Source of the DNA: a virus
Strand: one strand, 5' to 3'
Length of the DNA: 36,906 nucleotides
Virus record (IMG/VR): IMGVR_UViG_3300000575_000005
Coordinates: 1-36,906 of that record
Shown here: positions 24,126 through 31,583 of the stretch, piece by piece
How positions within the stretch are numbered: the stretch's first letter is position 1
Layout of the letters: every line of letters begins with the position of its first letter
Program-made: the position numbers and the translations under genes
Notes under the pieces: generated by a model
Seen by the model: only the letters and a program-made list of their open reading frames with translations
Told to the model about the DNA's origin: nothing
The model's database searches: none

Positions 24126-25595
24126 ATGGCATACACAATTAACAAATTCAACGGCACTGTCTTAACTGTAGTAGAAGATGGCACTATAGATAATAACACT
24201 GACCTTAAACTTGTAGGTAAAAATTTTGCAGGGTACGGTGAAATACAAAACGAAAATTTTGTATTTCTTCTTGAGAACTTTGCTAATCTTAACCCACCAC
24301 CTCGACCAATTGCAGGACAAGTATGGTTCGACTCCAGCGAGTCAAAGCTGAAATTTTATGATGGATCTAAATTTAGAACCACTGGCGGAGCAGAAGTAAG
24401 TGGATCAACTCCAGCCGGCCTAACTGTTGGCGACTTTTGGTGGGACACAGAAAACGAACAGCTTTTTGCTTTTAATGGCACAGAATTTATACTTGTTGGC
24501 CCTCAAGATGCTGGCGAAGGCGTCACTCAAATGCAGAGTACCACGCTAACAGGCACAGACGGTGTTAACCGTTCAGTAATTGTTTCTCTTCTCAATGACG
24601 AAGTTGTAACAGTGATATCTAGGGAAGCATTTGCAATACCACAAGGACAACTGCCAGGATTTGATACGATAAAGAAGGGTATTACGCTTAAAGATACTCT
24701 AGCAGCTTCCGGAGGTGTAACTAGTACAGATTTTATATATTGGGGCACAGCATCTAACGCACAAAAATTAAACGGCGTAGACGGATCTCAATTTGTTCAA
24801 GCAGGTGATGCCGACTTTGACAGTCTAGTGGAATTTGCAGACATTGGGTTTGCTGTAGGAGATTCCAACGATTTAAGGGTCTTTATCGAAAGTGACAATC
24901 AAGGTGTGATATCCAACGAAGTTGGCAGTGTTATTCGATTAAGAACAAAAAATCAGCAAGGTAACTCGGTAGAAAGTCTCAAAATACAACCAGGTGAATT
25001 ATTGCCAGGAGATATAGGCGGTTCAGTTGAAGCAGTGAATCTAGGCAGCGGGTCTGCACCGTTTCAGGCAGTATGGGCAGATAACTTTTTTGGTGTAAGT
25101 GAAAAAGCAAGTTCCTTGGTTGTTGGAGGAGAATCCAGATTCCCAAGCGTGCCTGCCAGTCCCAACACTGTTGCAGTGAGAGACAGTTCCGGAGATCTCA
25201 GGGCAAATCTATTTAGAGGAACAGCTCTTACCGCCAAGTACGCCGACCTTGCAGAAAAATATACTACAGAACATGAATTATCAGTAGGCACTGTAGTTTC
25301 TGTCTGTGATCATGAAGACCATGAAGTCTGTCCTGCAAAAGCAGATGCTGTTGCTATAGGTGTTGTTTCTCATAAACCTGCACTTATTATGAACGAAGGC
25401 AGTAAAGGACAAGCCATTGCTCTTAAAGGAAGAGTGCCTGTGAGGGTAAAAGGAAGTGTACAAAAAGGTGACCCGATATATGTTCACAGCAACGGAACAG
25501 CCTCTAATAAACCAAACGGTGAAATCATCGCAGTTGCACTAGAATCTATAAACTCAGATTCAGAAAACCTAATCGAATGCGTGTTAAAACTATAA
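24126..25595 (+). CDS. Tail fibre protein 3 (shared N-terminal domain, different C-terminus)
   Basis: 489 residues. The N-terminal domain again has GKNFAGYGEIQNENFVFLLE, GQVWFDSSESKLKFYDG, GDFWWDTENEQLFAFNG and LVGP, so the three fibres come from one ancestor. The middle holds IGFAVGDSNDLRVFIESDNQ and a Gly-rich linker. The C-terminal 110 residues start with AKYADLAEKYTTEHELSVGT and continue through a small beta domain (AVALESINSDSENLIECVLK at the end); the YADLAE+Y...GTVV phrase is one I recall from cyanophage fibre ends. No collar or S74 peptidase domain is visible. Expressed from its own late promoter, so its dosage could differ from that of fibres 1 and 2. Confidence 0.85.
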   Translation: MAYTINKFNGTVLTVVEDGTIDNNTDLKLVGKNFAGYGEIQNENFVFLLENFANLNPPPRPIAGQVWFDSSESKLKFYDGSKFRTTGGAEVSGSTPAGLTVGDFWWDTENEQLFAFNGTEFILVGPQDAGEGVTQMQSTTLTGTDGVNRSVIVSLLNDEVVTVISREAFAIPQGQLPGFDTIKKGITLKDTLAASGGVTSTDFIYWGTASNAQKLNGVDGSQFVQAGDADFDSLVEFADIGFAVGDSNDLRVFIESDNQGVISNEVGSVIRLRTKNQQGNSVESLKIQPGELLPGDIGGSVEAVNLGSGSAPFQAVWADNFFGVSEKASSLVVGGESRFPSVPASPNTVAVRDSSGDLRANLFRGTALTAKYADLAEKYTTEHELSVGTVVSVCDHEDHEVCPAKADAVAIGVVSHKPALIMNEGSKGQAIALKGRVPVRVKGSVQKGDPIYVHSNGTASNKPNGEIIAVALESINSDSENLIECVLKL

Positions 25596-25598
25596 ATA
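25591..25598 (+). promoter_or_regulatory. Exact consensus late promoter TATAAATA
   Basis: All eight bases match the T4 late consensus. The stop codon of fibre 3 (TAA, 25593-25595) lies inside it. The next ATG is 26 bases downstream with AGGA at 25613-25616. Confidence 0.75.
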
Positions 25599-25624
25599 AA
25601 CTACGCATTTAAAGGACTTTTATT

Positions 25625-26644
25625 ATGGCAGTAAATTCAGGAGATTCAATTACCGCAGCTCAGTTTAACGGACTGCAAAGCAGAATAAACCAAGTTCTAG
25701 GAACAGGAAGCGGCACATTCGGATATGGACAATCTGTATCAAGTTCTCAAGTTACTTCTCTTACTGACCCTGATATACCAGACGGCGACTCTGTCACTGC
25801 ACAACAATTTAATCAGCTAAGGTCTGATTTAAGAAAAGCATTTATACACCAAACTGGTACAGAAATTCCTGTAAATTCTTTCAGTGTGGGCGATATTATC
25901 GGAGCAGATGAATCCGGAACAGACATAGATTTTGTTAACGGTGATGCGGTATTTGTTAACGAAGATGCATCAAAAGGATTTAATGACCTTTTGAGCATTA
26001 TGAGTGGCTTAGAAGCTGGCAGATTTGATATTCATCCCAGTCAACAAGACGTACAAGTAAGAGCTGCAGACGAAAGAACATCAGACTGGAACGGTACTAT
26101 AGTAAGTGCATTTACTGTAAGTTTTTCAAATACAGATGAAAGAAGGTTCTTCTTTAATTCTGGAGGAGAAATTAGAATTTCTGGCACTAACGATCTAAAC
26201 ACATCAACAGGAGACAGCTTCGAACGAGACCAAGGATGGGATAATTTGTTGGAAAATCCTGGTGAGATAAGATTCGATTATAATTCTACAACAATAACTG
26301 GAAGTACCTCAGGTGTTTCGTTCCCAGACGGTGCAATAGGAAATGAGGACTTAACTGGTTCTTATCAGACAATTTTTAGAAAAGATGCCAGCGGCGGAGT
26401 ATACAGTGACTCATATTGGAAAATAGATGCACGGGAAGATTCTTCAACGCAACTTAGATTTAGAATTGAACTAGTAGACGCTGGACCAGAAAGCGACGAC
26501 GACGCAGGTGAACCTGGTTCTATAGATGGCGGTATAGTAGAACCTATAACTGCTGATCTTGAATTTGAATATGCAGCAAGACGTGCAAACGGCGAAGTAG
26601 TTGTGCCTTTTCCTGCATTCAGTGTGGTAAACACTTTCGAATAA
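25625..26644 (+). CDS. Conserved virion structural protein, probably fibre- or tail-associated
   Basis: 339 residues. The opening GDSITAAQFNGLQSRINQVL-GTGSGTFGYGQ and its partial repeat GDSVTAAQQ-like segment (residues 59-75, GDSVTAQQFNQLRSDLRKAF) form two helical units of the same design. The remainder is beta-rich with FFFNSGGEIRIS and GPESDDDAGEPGS, and ends in PFPAFSVVNTFE. I recall related proteins in marine phages near fibre genes, annotated only as structural or hypothetical. It has an exact late promoter, so late expression and a place in the virion are likely. The gene ends 8 bases before the -35 box of the following regulatory element and is the last gene of the structural block. 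Confidence 0.7.
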   Translation: MAVNSGDSITAAQFNGLQSRINQVLGTGSGTFGYGQSVSSSQVTSLTDPDIPDGDSVTAQQFNQLRSDLRKAFIHQTGTEIPVNSFSVGDIIGADESGTDIDFVNGDAVFVNEDASKGFNDLLSIMSGLEAGRFDIHPSQQDVQVRAADERTSDWNGTIVSAFTVSFSNTDERRFFFNSGGEIRISGTNDLNTSTGDSFERDQGWDNLLENPGEIRFDYNSTTITGSTSGVSFPDGAIGNEDLTGSYQTIFRKDASGGVYSDSYWKIDAREDSSTQLRFRIELVDAGPESDDDAGEPGSIDGGIVEPITADLEFEYAARRANGEVVVPFPAFSVVNTFE

Positions 26645-26652
26645 AAAATTTC

Positions 26653-26681
26653 TTGACAAGGAGCTCCAATTCTAGTAGTAT
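26653..26681 (+). promoter_or_regulatory. Near-consensus sigma70-type promoter
   Basis: TTGACA (26653-26658, perfect -35), a 17-base spacer, then TAGTAT (26676-26681, four of six for -10). Transcription should begin near 26688-26690, about 15 bases before the ATG at 26705. This is host-type rather than late-type, so the operon to the right may be expressed early. Confidence 0.65.
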
Positions 26682-26704
26682 GTAAACTAGATTGGAGTTT
26701 TTTT
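26662..26704 (+). terminator. Intrinsic terminator overlapping the promoter
   Basis: The arms CTCCAATTCTAG (26664-26675, one bulged T) and CTAGATTGGAG (26687-26697) pair over 11 base pairs around an 11-base loop, followed directly by seven T. The left arm fills most of the promoter spacer and the loop contains the -10 box. It would end transcripts coming from the structural block. Confidence 0.7.
26694..26697 (+). promoter_or_regulatory. Shine-Dalgarno GGAG in the terminator's 3' arm
   Basis: GGAG ends 7 bases before the ATG at 26705; the spacer is the T-tract. In a read-through transcript the site is base-paired in the hairpin; in a transcript started at the local promoter the 5' arm is missing, so it is free. 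Confidence 0.6.
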
Positions 26705-27061
26705 ATGGACGAAAGATTAAAAAAAGCACTTGATTTTTCAAACTATATGGTCACTCTCAATAACCAAAAGAGAGTAATAAAAAATCAATATCACGAAAGT
26801 TGTGTTTATTATTTTAACGGCGGACAGTTTACAGTTACAAAAGAACTAGTTACTTTTGTGAACATGCTGGTAGAGAAAGACAATACAAGTGACATAGTGC
26901 TAGTAGACGACAACGAAACGCCGATATTGATTCCAAACCTCGATGATTTTTTAAGCGACATAATTGACACATATTTTTCTGCAGCAAACACCTATTATGC
27001 AGAATATCAACAGTTAATAAAAAATAGATCAACTGCAAAATTAGTAGATTATGACGAGTAA
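26705..27061 (+). CDS. Conserved hypothetical phage protein, first gene of the modification operon
   Basis: 118 residues, mostly helical by appearance: LKKALDFSNYMVTLNNQKRV, then YYFNGGQFTVTKELVTFVNM, an acidic middle (VLVDDNETPILIPNLDDFLS) and SAANTYYAEYQQLIKNRSTA. I recall similar small proteins of unknown function in T4-like cyanophages. No catalytic motif, signal peptide or transmembrane segment is visible. It is transcribed from the promoter inside the preceding terminator and overlaps the first glycosyltransferase by 11 bases, so it heads that operon; translational coupling is likely. The pattern is that of a small helical partner or regulator, but no function can be given. Confidence 0.7.
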   Translation: MDERLKKALDFSNYMVTLNNQKRVIKNQYHESCVYYFNGGQFTVTKELVTFVNMLVEKDNTSDIVLVDDNETPILIPNLDDFLSDIIDTYFSAANTYYAEYQQLIKNRSTAKLVDYDE

Positions 27062-27941
27062 ACAGGGTGTTGTCACCTTTGCTAGAAATAACAGCCAGAT
27101 TGATTATATCAAACAGGCAACTTTTCTTGCTAAAAGAGTCAAAAAATATCTTAACTTGCCGACTACTCTAGTAACTGATTCCCCAGAATTTTTAAAGCAA
27201 GAATATCCTGATTATAAAACAGTTTTTGATCAGGTTGTTTTTCTGGTATGGCAAGAAAAAGATGTGACCGAAAATACTGTGTTGTGTACCGCAGAACGCA
27301 AAAACACAAAGAAATTTTACGACGGATCTCTGGTATCTAAAAAACTAGACTGGAAAAATGATGCAAGAACGCTTGCCTATGAAGCATCTCCTTATGATGA
27401 AACGCTTTTACTGGACAGTGACATTGTTATTTGCAATGAGTTCTGGAAAGAATGTTTTGATCAACCCCACGATTTACTTGCATATCGGCACTGTATTGAA
27501 CTATTAGATATTGACCGGGGCGATGTTTTCCACAGAATAAGCGACACCTCAGTGGATTTTTACTGGGCAACGGCAATATTTTTTAGAAAATCACTGAAAA
27601 CAGAAATTTTTTTCCAGCTGATGCAGCATGTGCAAGAAAACTGGAGGCATTATTGTTCAATATTTCAAATCAACACGCCTTATTATAGGAATGATTATGC
27701 TTTTTCTATTGCTGCACACATTATGAACGGGTACGAGGGCAGTGATGTTATCAAATCCATGCCAGGTAACTTGTATTTTATTACAGATAAAAGCATTCTA
27801 TGGCAGATTGACGATGACTCTCTGCTTATTTTGTTAGAAAAGCCCACATATGACGGGGAATATACTCCATTGAGAATTAAAAAATCAACAGTTCACTGTA
27901 TGAACAAGTTTAGTTTAAACAGGTGCATTGACAATGAGTGA
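27051..27941 (+). CDS. GT-A-like glycosyltransferase (paralogue A)
   Basis: 296 residues. The N-terminal part GVVTFARNNSQIDYIKQATF begins like a nucleotide-sugar binding strand, and YDETLLLDSDIVICNEFW carries a DSD motif at residues 122-124, the metal-binding DxD of GT-A glycosyltransferases. DWKNDARTLAYEASPYDETL before it resembles the K...R...P....LLLD layout of GT8-type enzymes. A later phrase, YWATAIFFRKS followed by an NWRHYCSIF segment and a YRNDYAFSI segment, matches the same places in the next gene, so the two are tandem paralogues. Donor and acceptor cannot be read from sequence. The ATG lies within the end of the previous gene, and the stop overlaps the next start. Confidence 0.65.
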   Translation: MTSKQGVVTFARNNSQIDYIKQATFLAKRVKKYLNLPTTLVTDSPEFLKQEYPDYKTVFDQVVFLVWQEKDVTENTVLCTAERKNTKKFYDGSLVSKKLDWKNDARTLAYEASPYDETLLLDSDIVICNEFWKECFDQPHDLLAYRHCIELLDIDRGDVFHRISDTSVDFYWATAIFFRKSLKTEIFFQLMQHVQENWRHYCSIFQINTPYYRNDYAFSIAAHIMNGYEGSDVIKSMPGNLYFITDKSILWQIDDDSLLILLEKPTYDGEYTPLRIKKSTVHCMNKFSLNRCIDNE

Positions 27942-28767
27942 AGGGTTTGTAATTTTTGCAGACGGAGAACCCTATGTAAAACAGGCTTATCTGTGTGCAC
28001 TAAGTCTAAAAGCCAGTAAAAACACCAAGCCTATATGTGTTATAACTGCTACACCTGTATCTGCTAAACAAAAATCGGTGTTTGATTATGTTTTAGACAT
28101 TCCCTGGTATAAAAATGACGATAGTTTTTTGAAAGTAAACAATAGATGGAAGTTATATCATGCTACTCCCTTTGATAAATCGATTGTCTTGGATAGCGAT
28201 ACACTGGTTTTAAACAATCTAGATTATTTTTGGAATTATTTGCAAGCCTTTGACGTTTATTTCCCTTCAAAAGTTTTCACATATAGACAAGAGTGCGTAA
28301 ACGAGGCAAAAAACCCTTATAGAAAAGCGTTTCAAGCAAATAATCTTCCAAATCTATATAATTCTGTTCATTTTTTTAGAAAATCTGCTTTTGCTCAGGA
28401 GTTTTATAAATGGGTTGAGCTTGTTACAAACAATTGGGAATTGTTTTACGGGCATTTTTGTAAAGAACATTACCCAAAAGAGCCGTCTATGGACATAACA
28501 GTCGCAATTGTGTCTAAAATTTTAGACTGTGATAACAAAATTACTAATTACAAGCAGGAGATACCCAATCTTGTGCATATGAAACCTTTTATACAGAACT
28601 GGCAATCCAGTATTTCAAGGTGGCAGGACAGGGTTGGCGTATATCTTACACCAGATCTTGAACTAAAAATAGGAAATCATAGACAAAATACGGTTTTCCA
28701 TTACACAGAAAACGATTTTTGTTGTGATAATATAATCGAAAAATTTGAAAACAAAGTATGTATGTAA
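27934..28767 (+). CDS. GT-A-like glycosyltransferase (paralogue B)
   Basis: 277 residues from the ATG at 27934 (an in-frame TTG lies 6 bases upstream; ATG, preceded by AGG and overlapping the previous stop by 8 bases, is preferred). It parallels its neighbour: GFVIFADGEPYVKQAYLCAL at the start, WKLYHATPFDKSIVLDSDTL with DSD at residues 87-89, then SVHFFRKSAFAQEFYKWVEL, NNWELFYGHF, and MDITVAIVSKI. This is the GT8-like layout, with the second half probably binding the acceptor. Aromatic and charged residues near the C-terminus (LVHMKPFIQNWQSSISRWQD) resemble the acceptor end of similar enzymes. The stop overlaps the next gene by 10 bases. Confidence 0.65.
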   Translation: MSEGFVIFADGEPYVKQAYLCALSLKASKNTKPICVITATPVSAKQKSVFDYVLDIPWYKNDDSFLKVNNRWKLYHATPFDKSIVLDSDTLVLNNLDYFWNYLQAFDVYFPSKVFTYRQECVNEAKNPYRKAFQANNLPNLYNSVHFFRKSAFAQEFYKWVELVTNNWELFYGHFCKEHYPKEPSMDITVAIVSKILDCDNKITNYKQEIPNLVHMKPFIQNWQSSISRWQDRVGVYLTPDLELKIGNHRQNTVFHYTENDFCCDNIIEKFENKVCM

Positions 28768-29324
28768 TTTTTGAGAAAGAAACCGGCAAAGTCCTAGGGG
28801 TTTCGCCTAAAGATGACAATGAAAACTCTATTTGGGTTGAATTTGACGAAGTAGAAGCACTGATTTCAGGGAAAGACAGAAGAAAAAACTACAGAGTTGA
28901 ATATAATCCCAAAGAAAAACAGCTAGAACTTGTGAATTTGCACTTACAAAGCCTGGATGGGGCGTCGATTAGTGATTTTATCTATGAAATACCGGAAAAT
29001 TACGCAGAAAATGCAGATATAGTGGTTGAACAGGACCAAAAAACCAGATGTTGGCGAATTATACTGGGAAATGCCCTAAAAAAGGGCTTGAGAAGGCAGG
29101 GCATACGCTTTAATAGCTGGGTAAACTTTTCTGTTACTGCAAAACATGACCCTAATGTGCTTTATAAAACACTGGAAGTGGATTTTTCCAAGATTTTACA
29201 AGATAATTATGCTATATTGCCTTTTTCAATGGATTTTGAGTACACAAACACTCCTATCTCTGTTTTTACTAGCAGAAAATTTGATTCTTATGAGTTTAGG
29301 AGGATAATGCATGAACAAAATTAG
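28758..29324 (+). CDS. Hypothetical protein within the glycosyltransferase operon
   Basis: 188 residues, not recognised. It begins MYVIFEKETGKVLGVSPKDD and is rich in beta-type strands and charged residues: VEFDEVEALISGKDRR, then CWRIILGNALKKGLRRQGIR, and a C-terminal LPFSMDFEYTNTPISVFTS. The first 60 residues look like a small domain with a K/R-rich linker to a second, more hydrophobic domain. No signal peptide, transmembrane segment or catalytic motif is seen. It overlaps both neighbours (10 and 14 bases), so it is almost certainly translated with the glycosyltransferases and could be a partner or substrate of them. I have a vague memory of similar proteins in cyanophages. Confidence 0.6.
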   Translation: MYVIFEKETGKVLGVSPKDDNENSIWVEFDEVEALISGKDRRKNYRVEYNPKEKQLELVNLHLQSLDGASISDFIYEIPENYAENADIVVEQDQKTRCWRIILGNALKKGLRRQGIRFNSWVNFSVTAKHDPNVLYKTLEVDFSKILQDNYAILPFSMDFEYTNTPISVFTSRKFDSYEFRRIMHEQN

Positions 29325-30219
29325 AATAGCAGAGCAAGACATTGTTTTTCTGTCATATGACGAGCCCAATGCAGAAAAAAACTATGTAGACTTGTGCCAA
29401 AAAATACCCTGGGCAAAGCGAGTACACGGAGTAAAAGGTTCGGATGCCGCTCACAAAGCATGTGCAGAGATATCAGAAACAGAGTATTTTGTCACGGTTG
29501 ATGGTGATAATCAAATAGATCCTGATTTTTTAACTGTGGAAATTGACCTAGATAGACTAGGACTTACTTCAGATTATGTTTTTTCCTGGTGCGGAAAGGT
29601 TCATGTAAATGGTCTGATGTATGGTAATGGCGGTCTAAAGCTCTGGAACAAATCTTTTGTAAAAAACATGCGGACTCATGAAGCATCTGACGGATCTGAT
29701 CCTAGAAGCCTAGTAGAATTTTGCTTTGATAACAAGTATTATCATCTGAATGAGAATTATTCTACTTCTTACACAAATGCAACTCCTCTGCAAGCATTTA
29801 GAGCTGGGTTTAGAGAAGGCGTGAAGATGAGTCTTAATCAGGGTGCTAAGGTAAATGATATTAAAACAGTCTGGTGGCAGAACCTCGAGCGTCTATTAAT
29901 TTGGTGTTCTGTTGGTGCCGATGTGGAAAACGGTTTATGGAGCATTTATGGTGCAAGAGAAGGCTGTTACCTTACAAATTGCACAGATTGGGATTATACA
30001 CAAGTTCGAGATTTTGAGTATTTGACTGAATTGTGGAGTGACTTTTACTCGAAAACAGACGAAACCGGTCTCATCTCGGTTATAGATAGGTTAGGAGATA
30101 GCATACACGATAACCTAGGTATAGAAATTGCTTTATTAGACGAGAAAGGCAGTAAATTTTTTAAGAAAGTTTATCATAATAAGCCTCGCGTAAGGAAAAA
30201 AAATATATGGATGAATTAG
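29311..30219 (+). CDS. Glycosyltransferase-like protein with DGD motif
   Basis: 302 residues. The N-terminal half, DIVFLSYDEPNAEKNY, then PWAKRVHGVKGSDAAHKACA and EYFVTVDGDNQIDPDF, has the order of a GT2-like GT-A domain: strand, helix, a substrate loop, then the metal-binding DxD (DGD at residues 64-66). The C-terminal half has WCGKVHVNGLMYGNGGLKLW and conserved aromatic residues but no motif I can name; it may hold the acceptor site. I recall this protein as well conserved in marine T4-like phages, where it is annotated as glycosyltransferase or hypothetical. Overlaps its neighbours by 14 and 13 bases. Confidence 0.62.
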   Translation: MNKIRIAEQDIVFLSYDEPNAEKNYVDLCQKIPWAKRVHGVKGSDAAHKACAEISETEYFVTVDGDNQIDPDFLTVEIDLDRLGLTSDYVFSWCGKVHVNGLMYGNGGLKLWNKSFVKNMRTHEASDGSDPRSLVEFCFDNKYYHLNENYSTSYTNATPLQAFRAGFREGVKMSLNQGAKVNDIKTVWWQNLERLLIWCSVGADVENGLWSIYGAREGCYLTNCTDWDYTQVRDFEYLTELWSDFYSKTDETGLISVIDRLGDSIHDNLGIEIALLDEKGSKFFKKVYHNKPRVRKKNIWMN

Positions 30220-31583
30220 AAAAAATACAGAAGGTACTACAAAAAACAGATTCGGAAATATCTCCAACCTTTTGCATGGCAAAGTGGCATCATACTACAA
30301 TCTATCTTCAAACCGGAGAAACACATTCTTGTTATCATCCTGCTCCTCATCCTATTCCTCTTGAAGAATTAAGAGATAACCCTTCTGCACTTCACAATAC
30401 CAACCAAAAGAAACAAGAAAGAGAGCTAATGATACGCGGAAAACAACCGGAAGGCTGTTCTTATTGTTGGAATATAGAAGCAATGGGGAAAGATTATGTA
30501 TCCGACAGGCATTTAAGAACAGCATCTATATATAACGACGAAAGATTCGAAGAGATTAAACAAGGCGGCAGTAAATTTAATGTTAATCCAGAATATATCG
30601 AAATCTCGTTCTCAAATGAATGCAATTTTAAGTGCGGCTATTGTCATCCTAAGGCAAGTTCTCGATATTGGAAAGAAATAGACGACCACGGGCCCTATGA
30701 TGTGTCTTCAGACCACAGGCAGGACATAGATTGGTTTAAAATTTATCAAAAAGAAGAGGAAAACCCTTATGTAGAAGCCTGGTGGCGATGGTGGCCTGAA
30801 GTATCTAAGACACTTAACATTCTCAGAATAACAGGTGGAGAACCTCTCATGCATAAAAGCACATGGGACTTGTTTGATAGGCTAGAGGAAGATCCTAAGC
30901 CGCATATTCAAATAGAACTTAATTCTAATCTAGGAGTTAAGCCTAAACTGGTCGAAAAATTAGTTGAAAGGGTGCTTTTTTTAAAATCAATCCGTGCAAT
31001 AAAAGGCTTTAAGCTGTATACATCGATAGATACATGGACAAAAAGAGCAGAATATGCTAGGCACGGGCTTAATTTAGACCTCTGGGAGAAAAATTTACAG
31101 TATTATCTAACGAAAACACATCTTCCTGTTGTTTTTATGATTACTTTCAACATTTTTGGCGTTACAAGCTTCGATACCCTGTTACAAAAAATTTTAGAGT
31201 GGCGGAAAATATACAATTCTGATAAAAACGAAATACATTGGCAGAGAATTCGATTCGACACTCCGCATTTGAAAGAACCTGCTATTTTTGACATGAATAT
31301 TCTGCCAAAAAAAGAATTTATGCCATACATGCACTCGCATCTGGAGTTTATAAAATCTAACTTAGATAATCATGACAGAACAAAGTTCAGTGATTTGGAA
31401 TATCAAAAATTTAAAAGAGTGGTGGACTACATGGCAACCACAAACTACGACGAAGATAAGCTGTTAGTAGCAAGGAAAAATTTTGTGGCATGGTTTACCG
31501 AACATGACAGGAGAAGAAATACCAGTCTGCTAGAAACATTCCCTGAAATGAAAGATTTTTGGGAGCTGTGTGCTAGCCTTTAA
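30207..31583 (+). CDS. Radical SAM protein with N-terminal twitch-like cysteines
   Basis: 458 residues. The radical SAM core is clear: EISFSNECNFKCGYCHPKAS gives CxxxCxxC (C139, C143, C146) for the 4Fe-4S cluster that cleaves S-adenosylmethionine, and ITGGEPLMH near residue 210 is the SAM-binding GGE motif. Before it, C23 (FCMAKW), C42 (SCYHP), C84 and C87 (GCSYCWNIE) are placed like a twitch-type auxiliary cluster domain, but at the N-terminus, as in phage proteins called twitch domain-containing radical SAM. Such enzymes often modify peptides, sugars or nucleotides; the substrate here is unknown. Last gene of the operon; its stop overlaps the convergent gene by 4 bases (TTAA). Confidence 0.85.
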   Translation: MDELEKIQKVLQKTDSEISPTFCMAKWHHTTIYLQTGETHSCYHPAPHPIPLEELRDNPSALHNTNQKKQERELMIRGKQPEGCSYCWNIEAMGKDYVSDRHLRTASIYNDERFEEIKQGGSKFNVNPEYIEISFSNECNFKCGYCHPKASSRYWKEIDDHGPYDVSSDHRQDIDWFKIYQKEEENPYVEAWWRWWPEVSKTLNILRITGGEPLMHKSTWDLFDRLEEDPKPHIQIELNSNLGVKPKLVEKLVERVLFLKSIRAIKGFKLYTSIDTWTKRAEYARHGLNLDLWEKNLQYYLTKTHLPVVFMITFNIFGVTSFDTLLQKILEWRKIYNSDKNEIHWQRIRFDTPHLKEPAIFDMNILPKKEFMPYMHSHLEFIKSNLDNHDRTKFSDLEYQKFKRVVDYMATTNYDEDKLLVARKNFVAWFTEHDRRRNTSLLETFPEMKDFWELCASL

